Shown here piece by piece: positions 9,482-18,298 of a DNA stretch of 64,000 nt; position 1 is the first letter of the stretch, and the number at the start of each line of letters is the position of its first letter. A program made the position numbers and the translations under genes. Source of the stretch: Planctomonas psychrotolerans (GTDB taxonomy: Bacteria; Actinomycetota; Actinomycetes; Actinomycetales; Microbacteriaceae); contig NZ_SJEV01000001.1 in the NCBI RefSeq assembly GCF_008642235.1, positions 2,746,400 to 2,810,399 of the forward strand, in the 5' to 3' direction. Below the pieces are notes generated by a model. The model ran no database searches and was not told where the DNA came from. It saw nothing but the letters and a program-made list of their open reading frames with translations.

Positions 9482-12025
9482 TTATTCGGCGTCCCGCTCC
9501 TGAGCACGGAGGGCGCGCTCCACGCCGGCCAGGTTCTCCACGACGAGCCTTCGCAGCGCGGGCGGCTCGGCGTTGGCGTCCAGCCAGGCCCGGGTCGCGT
9601 CCCGAAGCTCCGGGGACGCGAGCGGTGACGGGTAGAGCCCGGTGATCAGCGCGGAGGCGATGCCGTAGCTGCGCGACTCCCAGACGTCCTGCAGGGCCGC
9701 GAAGTACTGCTCGACGAACGGCTCGAGCAGGCTCGTGTCCGCCGCCCGCTTGAATCCGAGGGCGGTGGCCCGCACGATCGCGTTCGGGGCCGTAGCCACG
9801 TCGACGAGCGATGCCCACGCGGCCTGCTTCGCCTCGGCGGTGGGGATCGCCGCCGTCGCGTGAGCCGCCGACTGCGTGCCGGTCGCCGTGTTGTCCTCGG
9901 CAAGACGGGCGTCGATCTCGGTCTGCCCCGCGCGGCCACCGGCGACGAGCGCGATCAGCAGCTCCCAGCGAAGGTCGGTGTCGATCTCGAGGCCGTCGAG
10001 CGGCGCCGTTCCGTCGGACAGGGCCGCGATCGCGTCAAGGTGCTCGGGCGTGCCCGCCACCGAGGCGAACGCCTTGAGGAACTGGAACTGCGCGTCCGAG
10101 CCGGGGGCGGCGTCCCGAGCGAGCGTCAGAAGGGTTTCGGCGACATGCTCGAGCGTCTGTTCGCGCGCGTCCCGGGCCACGTAGTTGGTGGCGGCGAGGA
10201 TGACCTGCGCCAGCACCATGCGGAGGGTGGTCGATTCGGTCTCGGCGGCGATGTTGTCGAGCGCCAAGGTGATGTAGTCCCGCGGGCGGGTCTCCGCGTC
10301 GCGCGCCGCATCCCATGCCGATCCGAGCACGAGCGACCGGGCCAAGGGGTCGTCGATTCGCGCGAGGTGACGGGTGGCAGCGTCGAGCGAGTGCTCGTCG
10401 AGACGGATCTTGGCGTAGGCGAGGTCGTCGTCGTTGAGCAGCACCAGTTCGGGCCGGGCGAGTCCGACGAGTTCGGCCACGTCGGTGCGGGCGCCGTCGA
10501 CGTCGAGCTCCACGCGGTGCGTGCGCACCAGACGGTCGTCCTGCAGCGAGTAGAAGCCCACCGCGAGACGGTGCGGTCGGAGGGTCGGGTAGTCCGGGTG
10601 CGCCTCCTGCAGCACCGCGAAACCGGTGATGGTGCCGTCGGCGTCGGTGTCGATCGCCGGACGCAGCGTATTGACGCCCGCGGTCTCGAGCCAGAGGCCG
10701 GTCCAAGCCGAGAGGTCGCGGCCGCTGGTGGCCTCCAGCTCGACCATGAGGTCGGGCAGCTCGGTGTTCGAGTACTCGTGCGTGCGGAAGTAGCGGGCGA
10801 CGCCGGCGAGGAATTCCTCCTGACCGACCCACGCGACGAGCTGCTTCAGCACCGATGCGCCCTTGGCGTAGGTGATGCCGTCGAAGTTGACCTGCACGTC
10901 CTCGAGGTCGTTGATCGTCGCGAAGATCGGGTGGGTGGAGGGCAGCTGGTCCTGGTTGTACGCCCAGCTCTTCTCCAGCGCGTTGAAGGTGGTCCACGCA
11001 CCGTGCCACTCGGTGGCCTCGGCGGTGGCGAGGGTGGAGATGTACTCGGCGAACGACTCGTTGAGCCACAGATCGTTCCACCACTTCATCGTGACCAGGT
11101 CGCCGAACCACATGTGCGCCAGTTCGTGCAGGATCGTGACGACCCGGCGCTCCTTGATGGCATCGGTGACCTTCGAGCGGAACACGTAGCTCTCGACGAA
11201 GGTGACGGCACCGGCGTTCTCCATCGCGCCCGCGTTGAACTCGGGCACGAACAGCTGGTCGTACTTCGGGAAGGGGTACGGGTAGTCGAAGCGGGTCTCG
11301 TAGAACTCGAAGCCCTGCCGCGTCTTCTCGAACACGTACTCCGCGTCGAGATACTGCATCAGGGACTTGCGGGCGAAGACGCCGAGCGGGATGACCCGGC
11401 CGTCGCTCGACGTCAGCTCGGACCGCACCACACCGTACGGTCCGGCGATGAGCGCGGTGATGTAGCTCGACATGACCTGGGTCGGCTCGAAGGCCCACGT
11501 GCTCGCACCGTCTCCCGCATCCGTCGGCTCGGGCGTCGGGGAGTTCGACACGACCTCCCAGTAGCTCGGAGCCGTGACGGTGAAGCGGAAGGTGGCCTTC
11601 AGGTCGGGCTGCTCGAACACCGCGTACATGCGGCGGGAGTCGGGCACCTCGAACTGGCTGTACAGGTACACCTCGTCGTCGACGGGGTCGACGAAGCGGT
11701 GCAGGCCCTCACCGGTGTTCGTGTACATGCAGTCGGACACGACCGTGACGGTGTTGTCGTCGGCGAGGTCGTCGAGCTGGATGCGCACGCCGTCGCTCAC
11801 CGTTGCCGGGTCGAGCTCGCGTCCGTTCACGGTGACCGAGTGCACGGTGCGGGTGATCGCGTCGAGGAAGGTCGACGCGCCTGCCGTTGCGCGAAACCGG
11901 ACCGTGGTCGTGCTGCGGAACGTCTCCGCACCGGTGGTCAGGTCGAGCGTGACGTCGTAGTCGTGCACGCGCACCAGGGCGGCTCGTTCCTGCGCTTCTA
12001 CCCGGGTGAGGTTGTCTCCTGGCAC
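9482..12025 (-). CDS. pepN: Aminopeptidase N (M1 family zinc metallopeptidase)
   Basis: 847-aa cytosolic zinc aminopeptidase that trims N-terminal residues from peptides in protein turnover. Substrate-binding GAMEN lies in EFNAGAMENAGAV. The zinc site is HELAH at residues 300-304 with the third ligand Glu323 (WLNESFAEY), the HExxH-x18-E pattern. The C-terminal half is the helical ERAP1-like domain. The start chosen is GTG 12025, preceded by GAAGGAGA at 7 nt. The open frame runs about 135 codons further upstream, but that part overlaps the 12267 promoter and lacks homology features. A TAGGCT box on the minus strand (12087-12092) would give a 5' leader of about 55 nt. The gene is monocistronic; no signal peptide is present. 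Confidence 0.95.
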   Translation of the reverse strand: MPGDNLTRVEAQERAALVRVHDYDVTLDLTTGAETFRSTTTVRFRATAGASTFLDAITRTVHSVTVNGRELDPATVSDGVRIQLDDLADDNTVTVVSDCMYTNTGEGLHRFVDPVDDEVYLYSQFEVPDSRRMYAVFEQPDLKATFRFTVTAPSYWEVVSNSPTPEPTDAGDGASTWAFEPTQVMSSYITALIAGPYGVVRSELTSSDGRVIPLGVFARKSLMQYLDAEYVFEKTRQGFEFYETRFDYPYPFPKYDQLFVPEFNAGAMENAGAVTFVESYVFRSKVTDAIKERRVVTILHELAHMWFGDLVTMKWWNDLWLNESFAEYISTLATAEATEWHGAWTTFNALEKSWAYNQDQLPSTHPIFATINDLEDVQVNFDGITYAKGASVLKQLVAWVGQEEFLAGVARYFRTHEYSNTELPDLMVELEATSGRDLSAWTGLWLETAGVNTLRPAIDTDADGTITGFAVLQEAHPDYPTLRPHRLAVGFYSLQDDRLVRTHRVELDVDGARTDVAELVGLARPELVLLNDDDLAYAKIRLDEHSLDAATRHLARIDDPLARSLVLGSAWDAARDAETRPRDYITLALDNIAAETESTTLRMVLAQVILAATNYVARDAREQTLEHVAETLLTLARDAAPGSDAQFQFLKAFASVAGTPEHLDAIAALSDGTAPLDGLEIDTDLRWELLIALVAGGRAGQTEIDARLAEDNTATGTQSAAHATAAIPTAEAKQAAWASLVDVATAPNAIVRATALGFKRAADTSLLEPFVEQYFAALQDVWESRSYGIASALITGLYPSPLASPELRDATRAWLDANAEPPALRRLVVENLAGVERALRAQERDAE

Positions 12026-12254
12026 GGAATGTCTCCTTCGATGACGGGGGAGGGGTGAGGGCGAACGCCCCGAAAGTCCGTCGATCAGCCTAGTTGAGCG
12101 CGTGACCCCCGGCGTGGCGGACCTCTTCCCGCGACGTCCCATGGAGTCGTCCGTATTCGTCGTGGCGCTCGACGGCCGACAGGTCGCGGTCGGGCACGCG
12201 CTCGGGCGTGGGTCGGATGGCTGAACGCCCCCCGACACCGGTCCCCGGCGCGGA

Positions 12255-12260
12255 TAGGCT
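12255..12260 (+). promoter_or_regulatory. -10 box (TAGGCT), leaderless arrangement
   Basis: TAGGCT, then GAGGTA (6 nt), then ATG 12267. GAGG is too close to the ATG to act as a normal ribosome site, so a leaderless start is likely. Confidence 0.45.
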
Positions 12261-12266
12261 GAGGTA

Positions 12267-12893
12267 ATGGCATCCGAGACTTCCCCCGCGCCCCGCCCCG
12301 TCGTCGATTTCTGGTTCGACCCGTCCTGCCCCTGGGCGTGGATGACGTCGCGGTGGGTCGACGAGGTCGCACGCCAGCGCGACCTCGATCTCACCTGGCA
12401 CGTCATGAGTCTCGCCGTCCTCAACGAGGACAAGGACGTGAGCGACGACTACCGGGCGTTCTTCCCCCGCGCGCTGCGCTACACCAGGCTGGTCGCCGCG
12501 GCGAGCGAACTGCACGGCCAGGACATGGTGAAGAAGCTGTACGACGCGCTCGGCACCCGCATCCACCCGGGGGGCAGCAAGGATGCGGACGAGGTCATTC
12601 CCGCCGCGCTCGCCGAGGTGGGACTCCCGGCCGACTTCGCGGCCTACGCCGACAGCGACGAGTACGACCCGCAGATGCGCGCGTCGCACTTCGACGGCAT
12701 CACCCGGGTGGGTCAGGACGTCGGCACACCGGTGATCTCGGTCGACGGAGCCGCATTCTTCGGCCCGGTGATCTCCCCCGCTCCCCGGGGGGAGCAGGCG
12801 CTCGCCCTGTGGGACGGCGTGGTGGCGGCCGCCAACTTCGAGGGATTCTTCGAGCTGAAGCGCTCGCGCATGGTCGACCCCATCTTCGACTGA
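12267..12893 (+). CDS. DsbA-family mycothiol-dependent oxidoreductase homologue (Rv2466c type) with CPWA active site
   Basis: 208-aa thioredoxin-fold protein with an inserted helical domain, cytosolic. It is close to Mycobacterium Rv2466c, a mycothiol-dependent nitroreductase, as shown by VVDFWFDPSCPWAWMTSRW at the N-terminus, WHVMSLAVLNED, RIHPGG, SHFDGI, DVGTPVISVDGAAFFGPV (cis-Pro loop) and the end FFELKRSRM. As I recall it, Rv2466c has CPWC; here the second Cys is Ala (Cys21-Pro-Trp-Ala24). The protein therefore cannot form the intramolecular disulfide and would depend on mycothiol for a monothiol mechanism. rpiB follows 70 bp downstream with its own ribosome site. Confidence 0.9.
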   Translation: MASETSPAPRPVVDFWFDPSCPWAWMTSRWVDEVARQRDLDLTWHVMSLAVLNEDKDVSDDYRAFFPRALRYTRLVAAASELHGQDMVKKLYDALGTRIHPGGSKDADEVIPAALAEVGLPADFAAYADSDEYDPQMRASHFDGITRVGQDVGTPVISVDGAAFFGPVISPAPRGEQALALWDGVVAAANFEGFFELKRSRMVDPIFD

Positions 12894-12963
12894 TTCCGTC
12901 CGCCCTCCTCGACGCATTCCGCTCCGACTCGCCTCGACCCCACCCGCTTCGAAAGGCACGCAC

Positions 12964-13461
12964 ATGCGCATTCACATCGGCACCGACCACGCGGGGCTCG
13001 ACTTCAGCCGTTACCTGGTGGATCACCTCACCGAGCAGGGCCATGAGGTGATCGACCACGGGCCGGACGAGTACGACTCCCTCGATGACTACCCGTCGTT
13101 CTGCATCAACGCCGCACAGGCGGTGGTTGCGGACCAGAAGGCGGGTCACGAGGCGCTCGGCGTGGTCTTCGGCGGGTCCGGAAACGGCGAACAGATGGCT
13201 GCCAACAAGGTGCGGGGCGCGCGTGCCGCCCTCGTCTGGAGCCACGCCACCGCCGTGCTCGCGCGGGAGCACAATGACGCCAACGTGGTGTCGATCGGCG
13301 CCCGCCAGCACACGATCGAGGAGGCCACCGCCTTCATCGACGCGTTCCTCGCGACGCCGTTCTCGAACGAGGAACGGCACGCGCGGCGGATCGCGCAGCT
13401 CGCGGAATACGAGACCACCGGGTCGATTGCGGGGATCGCGATCGACCCGATCGAGAGCTAG
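12964..13461 (+). CDS. rpiB: Ribose-5-phosphate isomerase B
   Basis: 165-aa RpiB/LacA-LacB family isomerase that interconverts ribulose 5-phosphate and ribose 5-phosphate in the non-oxidative pentose phosphate pathway. MRIHIGTDHAG at the start holds the phosphate-binding His. The loop GGSGNGEQMAANK (residues 70-82) supplies the anion hole, and Glu76 matches the catalytic base used by actinobacterial enzymes, where E. coli RpiB uses Cys. REHNDANVVSIGAR is the other hallmark. The start ATG 12964 follows GAAAGG at a normal distance. The gene for a Nei-type DNA glycosylase starts 8 nt after the stop, so rpiB heads a likely operon with the repair gene, a PaiB-like protein and an amidohydrolase. 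Confidence 0.96.
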   Translation: MRIHIGTDHAGLDFSRYLVDHLTEQGHEVIDHGPDEYDSLDDYPSFCINAAQAVVADQKAGHEALGVVFGGSGNGEQMAANKVRGARAALVWSHATAVLAREHNDANVVSIGARQHTIEEATAFIDAFLATPFSNEERHARRIAQLAEYETTGSIAGIAIDPIES

Positions 13462-13469
13462 GCGGCGAG

Positions 13470-14429
13470 GTGCCCGAGGGTCACTCCATCCACCGCATCG
13501 CGCGACAGTTCGGCGAGCACTTCGCGGGGCACCGCGTGGAGGCGTCGTCCCCGCAGGGCAGGTTCGCGGAGGGCGCCGAGCGACTGAGCGGTGCCGTGCT
13601 CGTTCGCGCGTTCGCGGTGGGTAAGCAGCTGTTCATCGAGTTCGACTCCGGGCTGTGGTTGCGGGTCCACCTCGGGCTGTACGGAGCGTGGGACTTCGCC
13701 GGGTCGGTGTCCACTTCCTCCCGGCGCTACGGGCAGACCGGCATGCGGGGCAACATCCCCATCGACACGGCCGCAGAGGACTCCCTCAGCAGCATCGGGG
13801 CGCCGAGACGCACCCGACTGCGGATGGCGGAGCAGGAGCAGCTGCACGACACCTTCGAGGCGTGGCCGCCCGATCCCATCGGTGCGGTGCGGCTGCGTCT
13901 CCTGACGGAGGATGCCGTCGCCGACCTGCGCGGACCGACGGCCTGCGAGGTGCTGACCGCCGACCTGGTCGAGGTGGCCATCGCGAAGCTCGGTCCTGAT
14001 CCGCTGGTCCACGGGGGCAAGCGGTCGGAGGACCGGTTCACGGCGACGGTGCGCAAGAAGTCGACGCCCATCGGCCTCCTGCTCATGGACCAGAGCGTCG
14101 TGAGCGGCATCGGCAACGTCTACCGGGCGGAGTTGCTGTTCCGGGCGCGGCTGAATCCGCACACGCCGGGCAATCGGGTGTCGGAGGAGGCCGCCCGGGG
14201 TCTCTGGCGCGACTGGACCAAACTGCTGCGCAAGGGAGTCGAGGTGGGCCAGATGCTCACCATGGACGGACTGCGCGGCGCTCGTCTCGACGCCGCGCTC
14301 GCCAGCCGCGACGACCGCCACTGGGTCTACAAGCGTGAGGGACTGCCCTGCCGGGTGTGCGGGACCCACATCGTGATGGAGCCGATGGGCGGGCGCAAGC
14401 TGTACTGGTGCCCGCAGGACCAGGCATAG
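13470..14429 (+). CDS. Fpg/Nei family DNA glycosylase/AP lyase (endonuclease VIII type)
   Basis: 319-aa base-excision repair enzyme that removes oxidised bases and cleaves the AP site. The GTG start (13470) yields the essential N-terminal Pro2-Glu3 (MPEGHSIHR), the catalytic nucleophile and acid. The helix-two-turn-helix segment DQSVVSGIGNVYRAELLFRA and the C-terminal zinc finger (CRVCG near residue 293 and WCPQDQ at the end) are present. In the finger, the second pair reads WCPQDQ with a single Cys, so the fourth ligand is not the usual Cys; this may be a modified finger. GHSIHRIA rather than ELPEVET suggests the actinobacterial Nei2-like branch. It starts 8 nt after rpiB. Confidence 0.93.
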   Translation: MPEGHSIHRIARQFGEHFAGHRVEASSPQGRFAEGAERLSGAVLVRAFAVGKQLFIEFDSGLWLRVHLGLYGAWDFAGSVSTSSRRYGQTGMRGNIPIDTAAEDSLSSIGAPRRTRLRMAEQEQLHDTFEAWPPDPIGAVRLRLLTEDAVADLRGPTACEVLTADLVEVAIAKLGPDPLVHGGKRSEDRFTATVRKKSTPIGLLLMDQSVVSGIGNVYRAELLFRARLNPHTPGNRVSEEAARGLWRDWTKLLRKGVEVGQMLTMDGLRGARLDAALASRDDRHWVYKREGLPCRVCGTHIVMEPMGGRKLYWCPQDQA

Positions 14430-14430
14430 C

Positions 14431-15048
14431 GTGCGGAACAATCCGAGCTTCGCCGTGCACGACGCCGGAGAGATCAAGCGATGGATCCGGGAGAACCCGT
14501 GGGTGACGCTGGTCAGCACGTCCGCGTCCGGCGAGCTGGTCGCCTCCCACTACCCGGTGCTGCTGGATGACGCGAGGGACGGCATCGTCCTGCTCAGCCA
14601 CGTGGGGCGCCCCGACGAACGGCTGCATGAACTCGGCCGGCACGAGGTGCTCGTCGTGGTGCAGGGCCCGCACGGCTACATCTCGCCCGGCTGGTACGAC
14701 GATGCGCCCGCGGTGCCGACGTGGAACTTCTCGGCTGCGCACCTGTACGGCGTGCCCGAGATTCTGGACGACGAGGAGAACTACCGGGTGCTGGGGTCGC
14801 TGGTCGACGCGTTCGAGTCGCGGATGCCGCAGCCGCGGACGATGGAGGACCCGACCGGGTATGCGCGCCGCCTGCTGGCCGGGACGGTCGGCTTCCGGCT
14901 CGAGGTGACGCGATTCGTCGCCAAGGCGAAGCTGAGTCAGAACAAGCCGGCGGAGGTCGTCGACCGCGTCATCGACGCCCTGGAGGGCGATGGCGCGTAC
15001 GCCAATGCCGACCTCGCTCGGGAGATGCGTCGGGTGCGGGCGTCGTGA
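14431..15048 (+). CDS. FMN-binding negative transcriptional regulator family (PaiB-like)
   Basis: 205-aa flavin-binding split-barrel protein. The N-terminus NNPSFAVHDAGEIKRWIRENPWVTLVS, then LVASHYPVLLDD, LLSHVGRPD, VVVQGPHGYISPGWYDDAPAVPTWNFSAAHLYG and RRLLAGTVGFRLEVTRFVAKAKLSQNKP, are the standard order for PaiB proteins. The GxxISPxWY segment binds FMN. Bacillus PaiB acts in sporulation and protease control, but most homologues have no tested role. The GTG start at 14431 follows the nei stop by 1 nt and the stop overlaps the next GTG (GTGA), so it is translationally coupled on both sides. A direct DNA-binding domain is not evident; an enzyme role is equally possible. Confidence 0.88.
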   Translation: MRNNPSFAVHDAGEIKRWIRENPWVTLVSTSASGELVASHYPVLLDDARDGIVLLSHVGRPDERLHELGRHEVLVVVQGPHGYISPGWYDDAPAVPTWNFSAAHLYGVPEILDDEENYRVLGSLVDAFESRMPQPRTMEDPTGYARRLLAGTVGFRLEVTRFVAKAKLSQNKPAEVVDRVIDALEGDGAYANADLAREMRRVRAS

Positions 15049-16550
15049 CGCCGCGTCCCGCACTGCTGTTGCGCGACGCCCGGCTCGCCGAGGGCGCCGA
15101 GCCGGTGGACCTGTTCATCGAGGACGGTGTCCTCACCCGGGCCGCTCCGTCCGGGGCCGGTGCACCGGGGAGCGCGGACGGTTCGACGGGTGTGGAGGTA
15201 CGCCACCTCGACGGTCGACACGTCGTCCCCGGACTCTGGGACAACCATGTGCATTTCACGCAGTGGACGCTGACGAGGCGGCGGCTCACTCTGGAGTCGG
15301 CCACGTCCGCCGCCGAGGTCGCACGCCTCGTGGGGGAGCGGGTGGCGTCGCGGGTGGACCCCGACGGCATGCCGGTCGTCGGCTACGGGTTCCGCGATGC
15401 GCTGTGGCCCGATGTCCCGACGGCCGCTCTGCTGGACTCCGTTGCGGAATCCGTGCCGGTCGTGCTGGTGAGCGGCGATGTGCACAGTTGCTGGTTGAAC
15501 ACCGCGGCACTCCGCGTGTTCGGGTATCCGTCCGGCGAGGGAGCGAGCGGGCTGCTGCGCGAGGAGGACAGCTTCGAGATCGTGCGGCGGCTCCAGGAGG
15601 TGGCGGCCCCGACCGTCGACCGGTGGGCTGCGGAGGCGGCGACCGAGGCCGCCAGCCGAGGTGTCGTCGGCGTGGTCGACATGGAGATGCGTTGGAATCT
15701 CGACGACTGGGTCCGCCGGATCGGCGGGGGTACCGTCGATCTGCGGGTGGAGTTCGGAACGTATCGGGCCGAACTCGACCGGGCGATCGGCATGGGCCTG
15801 CGCAGCGGGCAAGTTGTCGATGGCACGGACGGCCTGCTGACGGTCGGACCGTTCAAGGTGATCACCGACGGATCGCTCAACACCCGCACGGCCTTCTGTT
15901 TCGACGAGTACCCCGGGATGGGCGGGAGTCCCGATCCGAAGGGTCTGCTCACCGTGCCGCCCGATGAGCTCGTCGAGGCAATGTCGCGCGCGACCGCCGG
16001 TGGCTTGCGTTGCGCGGTGCACGCGATCGGCGACCATGCCAATCGGCTCGCCCTCGACGCGTTCGAGGCGACCGGTGCCACCGGGTCGGTCGAGCATGCG
16101 CAGCTGCTGACCGAGGAGGACATTCCGCGCTTCGCCGCCCTCGGCGTCGCGGCGAGCATGCAACCCGATCACGCACTCGACGACCGCGACGTCGCGGATG
16201 CCTACTGGACCGGCCGAACGCACCTGGCCTTCCCGGTTGCGAGCTTGCTCCGCTCCGGTGCGAGGGTCGTGCTGGGTTCCGACGCTCCGGTGTCGCCCCT
16301 TGACCCGTGGATCACCATGGCCGCGGCCGTGTGGCGCACCCGTCACGGGCTGCCCGCCTGGCACGGTGAGCAGGCCATCGACGTGGCGGCGGCGTTGGCC
16401 GCCTCGAGCCGCCACGCCGTGACGGTCGGTGCCCCCGCGGATCTCGTGGTGCTGGACGCCGATCCGTACACCGCGTCGATCGAGACGTTCCGCAGTATGC
16501 CGGTCGCGGCGACCCTCTTGGGGGGACGCTTCACCCACGACTCGCTCTGA
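15045..16550 (+). CDS. Amidohydrolase family protein (YtcJ-like, amidohydrolase 3)
   Basis: 501-aa metal-dependent hydrolase of the composite-domain amidohydrolase superfamily. Metal ligands His68 and His70 lie in WDNHVHF. Later motifs are HAIGDHAN (two more His), VEHAQL and GSDAPVSPLDPW with the metal-binding Asp. The N- and C-terminal beta-sandwich parts (LLLRDARLAEGAEPVDLFIEDGVL and PADLVVLDADPY) frame the barrel. YtcJ-type proteins are annotated broadly (N-substituted formamide deformylase, imidazolonepropionase-like); the substrate is not known here. GTG 15045 overlaps the upstream stop by 4 nt; the frame is open further upstream but lies over the PaiB-like gene. Last gene of the rpiB operon. 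Confidence 0.9.
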   Translation: MTPRPALLLRDARLAEGAEPVDLFIEDGVLTRAAPSGAGAPGSADGSTGVEVRHLDGRHVVPGLWDNHVHFTQWTLTRRRLTLESATSAAEVARLVGERVASRVDPDGMPVVGYGFRDALWPDVPTAALLDSVAESVPVVLVSGDVHSCWLNTAALRVFGYPSGEGASGLLREEDSFEIVRRLQEVAAPTVDRWAAEAATEAASRGVVGVVDMEMRWNLDDWVRRIGGGTVDLRVEFGTYRAELDRAIGMGLRSGQVVDGTDGLLTVGPFKVITDGSLNTRTAFCFDEYPGMGGSPDPKGLLTVPPDELVEAMSRATAGGLRCAVHAIGDHANRLALDAFEATGATGSVEHAQLLTEEDIPRFAALGVAASMQPDHALDDRDVADAYWTGRTHLAFPVASLLRSGARVVLGSDAPVSPLDPWITMAAAVWRTRHGLPAWHGEQAIDVAAALAASSRHAVTVGAPADLVVLDADPYTASIETFRSMPVAATLLGGRFTHDSL

Positions 16551-16621
16551 GCGAGAGGGTGCACCGGTGCCGCTCCGGTGCCGCTCCCGGTGCCGCCCCG
16601 TTCTCGCTCCGGCCGTGCCTC

Positions 16622-16722
16622 CGCTTCGGTGACGCCCGTGCCCGTGCCCGTGCCCATGCCCGTCCTGGTGCTGGTGCTGGTGCCCGTGCCCGTGCAGGTG
16701 CTGGTATTCGGGCTGCGGTGGT
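16622..16722. repeat. GTGCCC/GTGCTG low-complexity tract before the sensor kinase gene
   Basis: Hexamer-like repeats of GTGCCC and GGTGCT fill about 100 bp of the 252-bp spacer between the amidohydrolase and the kinase gene. No gene is evident; a GGGAGAG ribosome site near 16790 belongs to the kinase. Confidence 0.7.
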
Positions 16723-16802
16723 GCTCGCGTCGGGGGGTTTCCCCCGGCGGGTGCGGATGCTCGCAGGATGGTTGGGAATGTATCGCCGCGGGAGAGTGAA
16801 GC

Positions 16803-18257
16803 ATGACCAGTTCCCCCGACCCCGCTCCCGCCGCGTCTGCCACGCTGGATCCTGTGACGACTCCGACTCCACCGGCACCCGAGCGAAGCGGGTCGGGACA
16901 TCGCTACGGACGGATGTGGCGTTCCGTCCCCCGCGAACTCGGTTTCTTGCTCCTGGCGATGCCCATCGCGGTGGTCACCTTCATCGCCGTCGTCACGCTG
17001 TTCTCGACCGGCGTCTCCACGATCGCCCTGTTCTTCGGCGTCTTCTTCATCATCGCCGCGCTGCTGGCTTCTCGTGCGTTCGGCACGTTCGAGATGGCGC
17101 GACTGGAGTGGGCCGGTCGGCCGCCCATCCCGAGGCCGGCGTGGACGAACTCCGGAGATCCCGCCGGATTCTGGGCAGGTCTCCTCCGCGTCCTCAGCAA
17201 TGGGCACTACTGGCTGCACCTGCTGCATGCGATGGCGGTCAACTTCGTGGTCAGCATCATCACGTGGATCATCACCGTCTTCTGGTTGTCGGTGGCCTTG
17301 GCCGGAGTGACGTATTGGCTCTGGGTGCAGTGGCTGCCGGCCGGTCGGGGAGAGGACGACTGGCTCTACCGCACAGTGCTGGGCGGCGTCGCGCCGTGGC
17401 TCCTCCCTGGGCTCGATGCCACCGTCGAACCGCTGATCGGCGAGGCGATCTTCCAGGTGCTCCTCGGCGTCATCTTTCTGGCGACACTTCCGTTCGTCAC
17501 CCACGGGCTCACGCTGCTGCACGACGTGATCGCGCGACCAATGCTCGGCGCGTGGCGGTCGGAGTTCCTCCAGCGCGAAGTGGCGGACCTCAGTGAGTCC
17601 CGGGGCGCCGTACTTGCCGCCGAGGACCAGTCCCTTCGCCGACTCGAGCGCGACATCCATGACGGCCCGCAGCAGCGGCTCATTCGGATGCAGATGGATC
17701 TCGCCGCGGCCGATCGCAAGCTCGGGAGCGATCCGGAGTCCGCGAGGGCGCTGATTGCCGAAGCAATGCAGCAATCCCGCGACACGCTCGAGGAGTTGCG
17801 GGCGCTCTCGCGAGGCTTCGCGCCGCCCATCCTGCAGGACAGGGGACTGGTCGCGGGTCTCGCGTCGCTTGCCGCTACCAGTACCGTCCCGGTGCGGGTG
17901 TCGACGGAACTCGATCCGGCTCTCGCCCTCCCGCCGGCGGTCGAGCGGAGCGCATACTTCGTGGCGGCGGAGCTGTTGGCCAATGTGGCGAAGCACTCCG
18001 GTGCCACCGACTCGGTGTTGCATTCCGCGATCACCGTGGACCCGACCACCGGTGCGCAGTGGCTCACCGTCACCGTCACGGACAATGGCCTGGGCGGTGC
18101 GATCCCCACCGAGGGACACGGTCTGCACGGTCTGACGGAACGACTCCGTGGGTTGCGTGGGTCGTTGTCTCTCGACAGCCCGGCCGGTGGGCCGACCGTT
18201 GCCCAGGCCTTCATCCCTCTGGAGTTCGTCACTCCGGGTCGACCGCCGCAGTGGTGA
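16803..18257 (+). CDS. Sensor histidine kinase, NarL/HisKA_3 class with a membrane sensor domain
   Basis: 484-aa membrane kinase. A Pro/Ser-rich N-terminus (about 1-40) is followed by hydrophobic segments at about 45-90 and 135-175 and a helical hairpin near 210-240 (putative PF13796-type sensor). The phosphorylated His is in RLERDIHDGPQQRL (His286), the HisKA_3 signature. The ATP-binding domain ends with VTDNGLGG and GHGLHGLTERLRGLRGSL. SD GGGAGAG lies 8 nt before ATG 16803. No response regulator follows directly: the next plus-strand gene, a NarL-type regulator at 20278, is the likely partner but is separated by about 2 kb holding a minus-strand DUF222/HNH gene and a repeat array. The signal is unknown. 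Confidence 0.92.
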   Translation: MTSSPDPAPAASATLDPVTTPTPPAPERSGSGHRYGRMWRSVPRELGFLLLAMPIAVVTFIAVVTLFSTGVSTIALFFGVFFIIAALLASRAFGTFEMARLEWAGRPPIPRPAWTNSGDPAGFWAGLLRVLSNGHYWLHLLHAMAVNFVVSIITWIITVFWLSVALAGVTYWLWVQWLPAGRGEDDWLYRTVLGGVAPWLLPGLDATVEPLIGEAIFQVLLGVIFLATLPFVTHGLTLLHDVIARPMLGAWRSEFLQREVADLSESRGAVLAAEDQSLRRLERDIHDGPQQRLIRMQMDLAAADRKLGSDPESARALIAEAMQQSRDTLEELRALSRGFAPPILQDRGLVAGLASLAATSTVPVRVSTELDPALALPPAVERSAYFVAAELLANVAKHSGATDSVLHSAITVDPTTGAQWLTVTVTDNGLGGAIPTEGHGLHGLTERLRGLRGSLSLDSPAGGPTVAQAFIPLEFVTPGRPPQW

Positions 18258-18298
18258 GAATCGCATGGGGGCCCTGTGCGCGCTCCTCGCCGCGGTCG

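Noticed and set aside
9860-12058. 732-codon plus-strand open frame opposite pepN
   Set aside because: Antisense of pepN; no start signals and unnatural composition.
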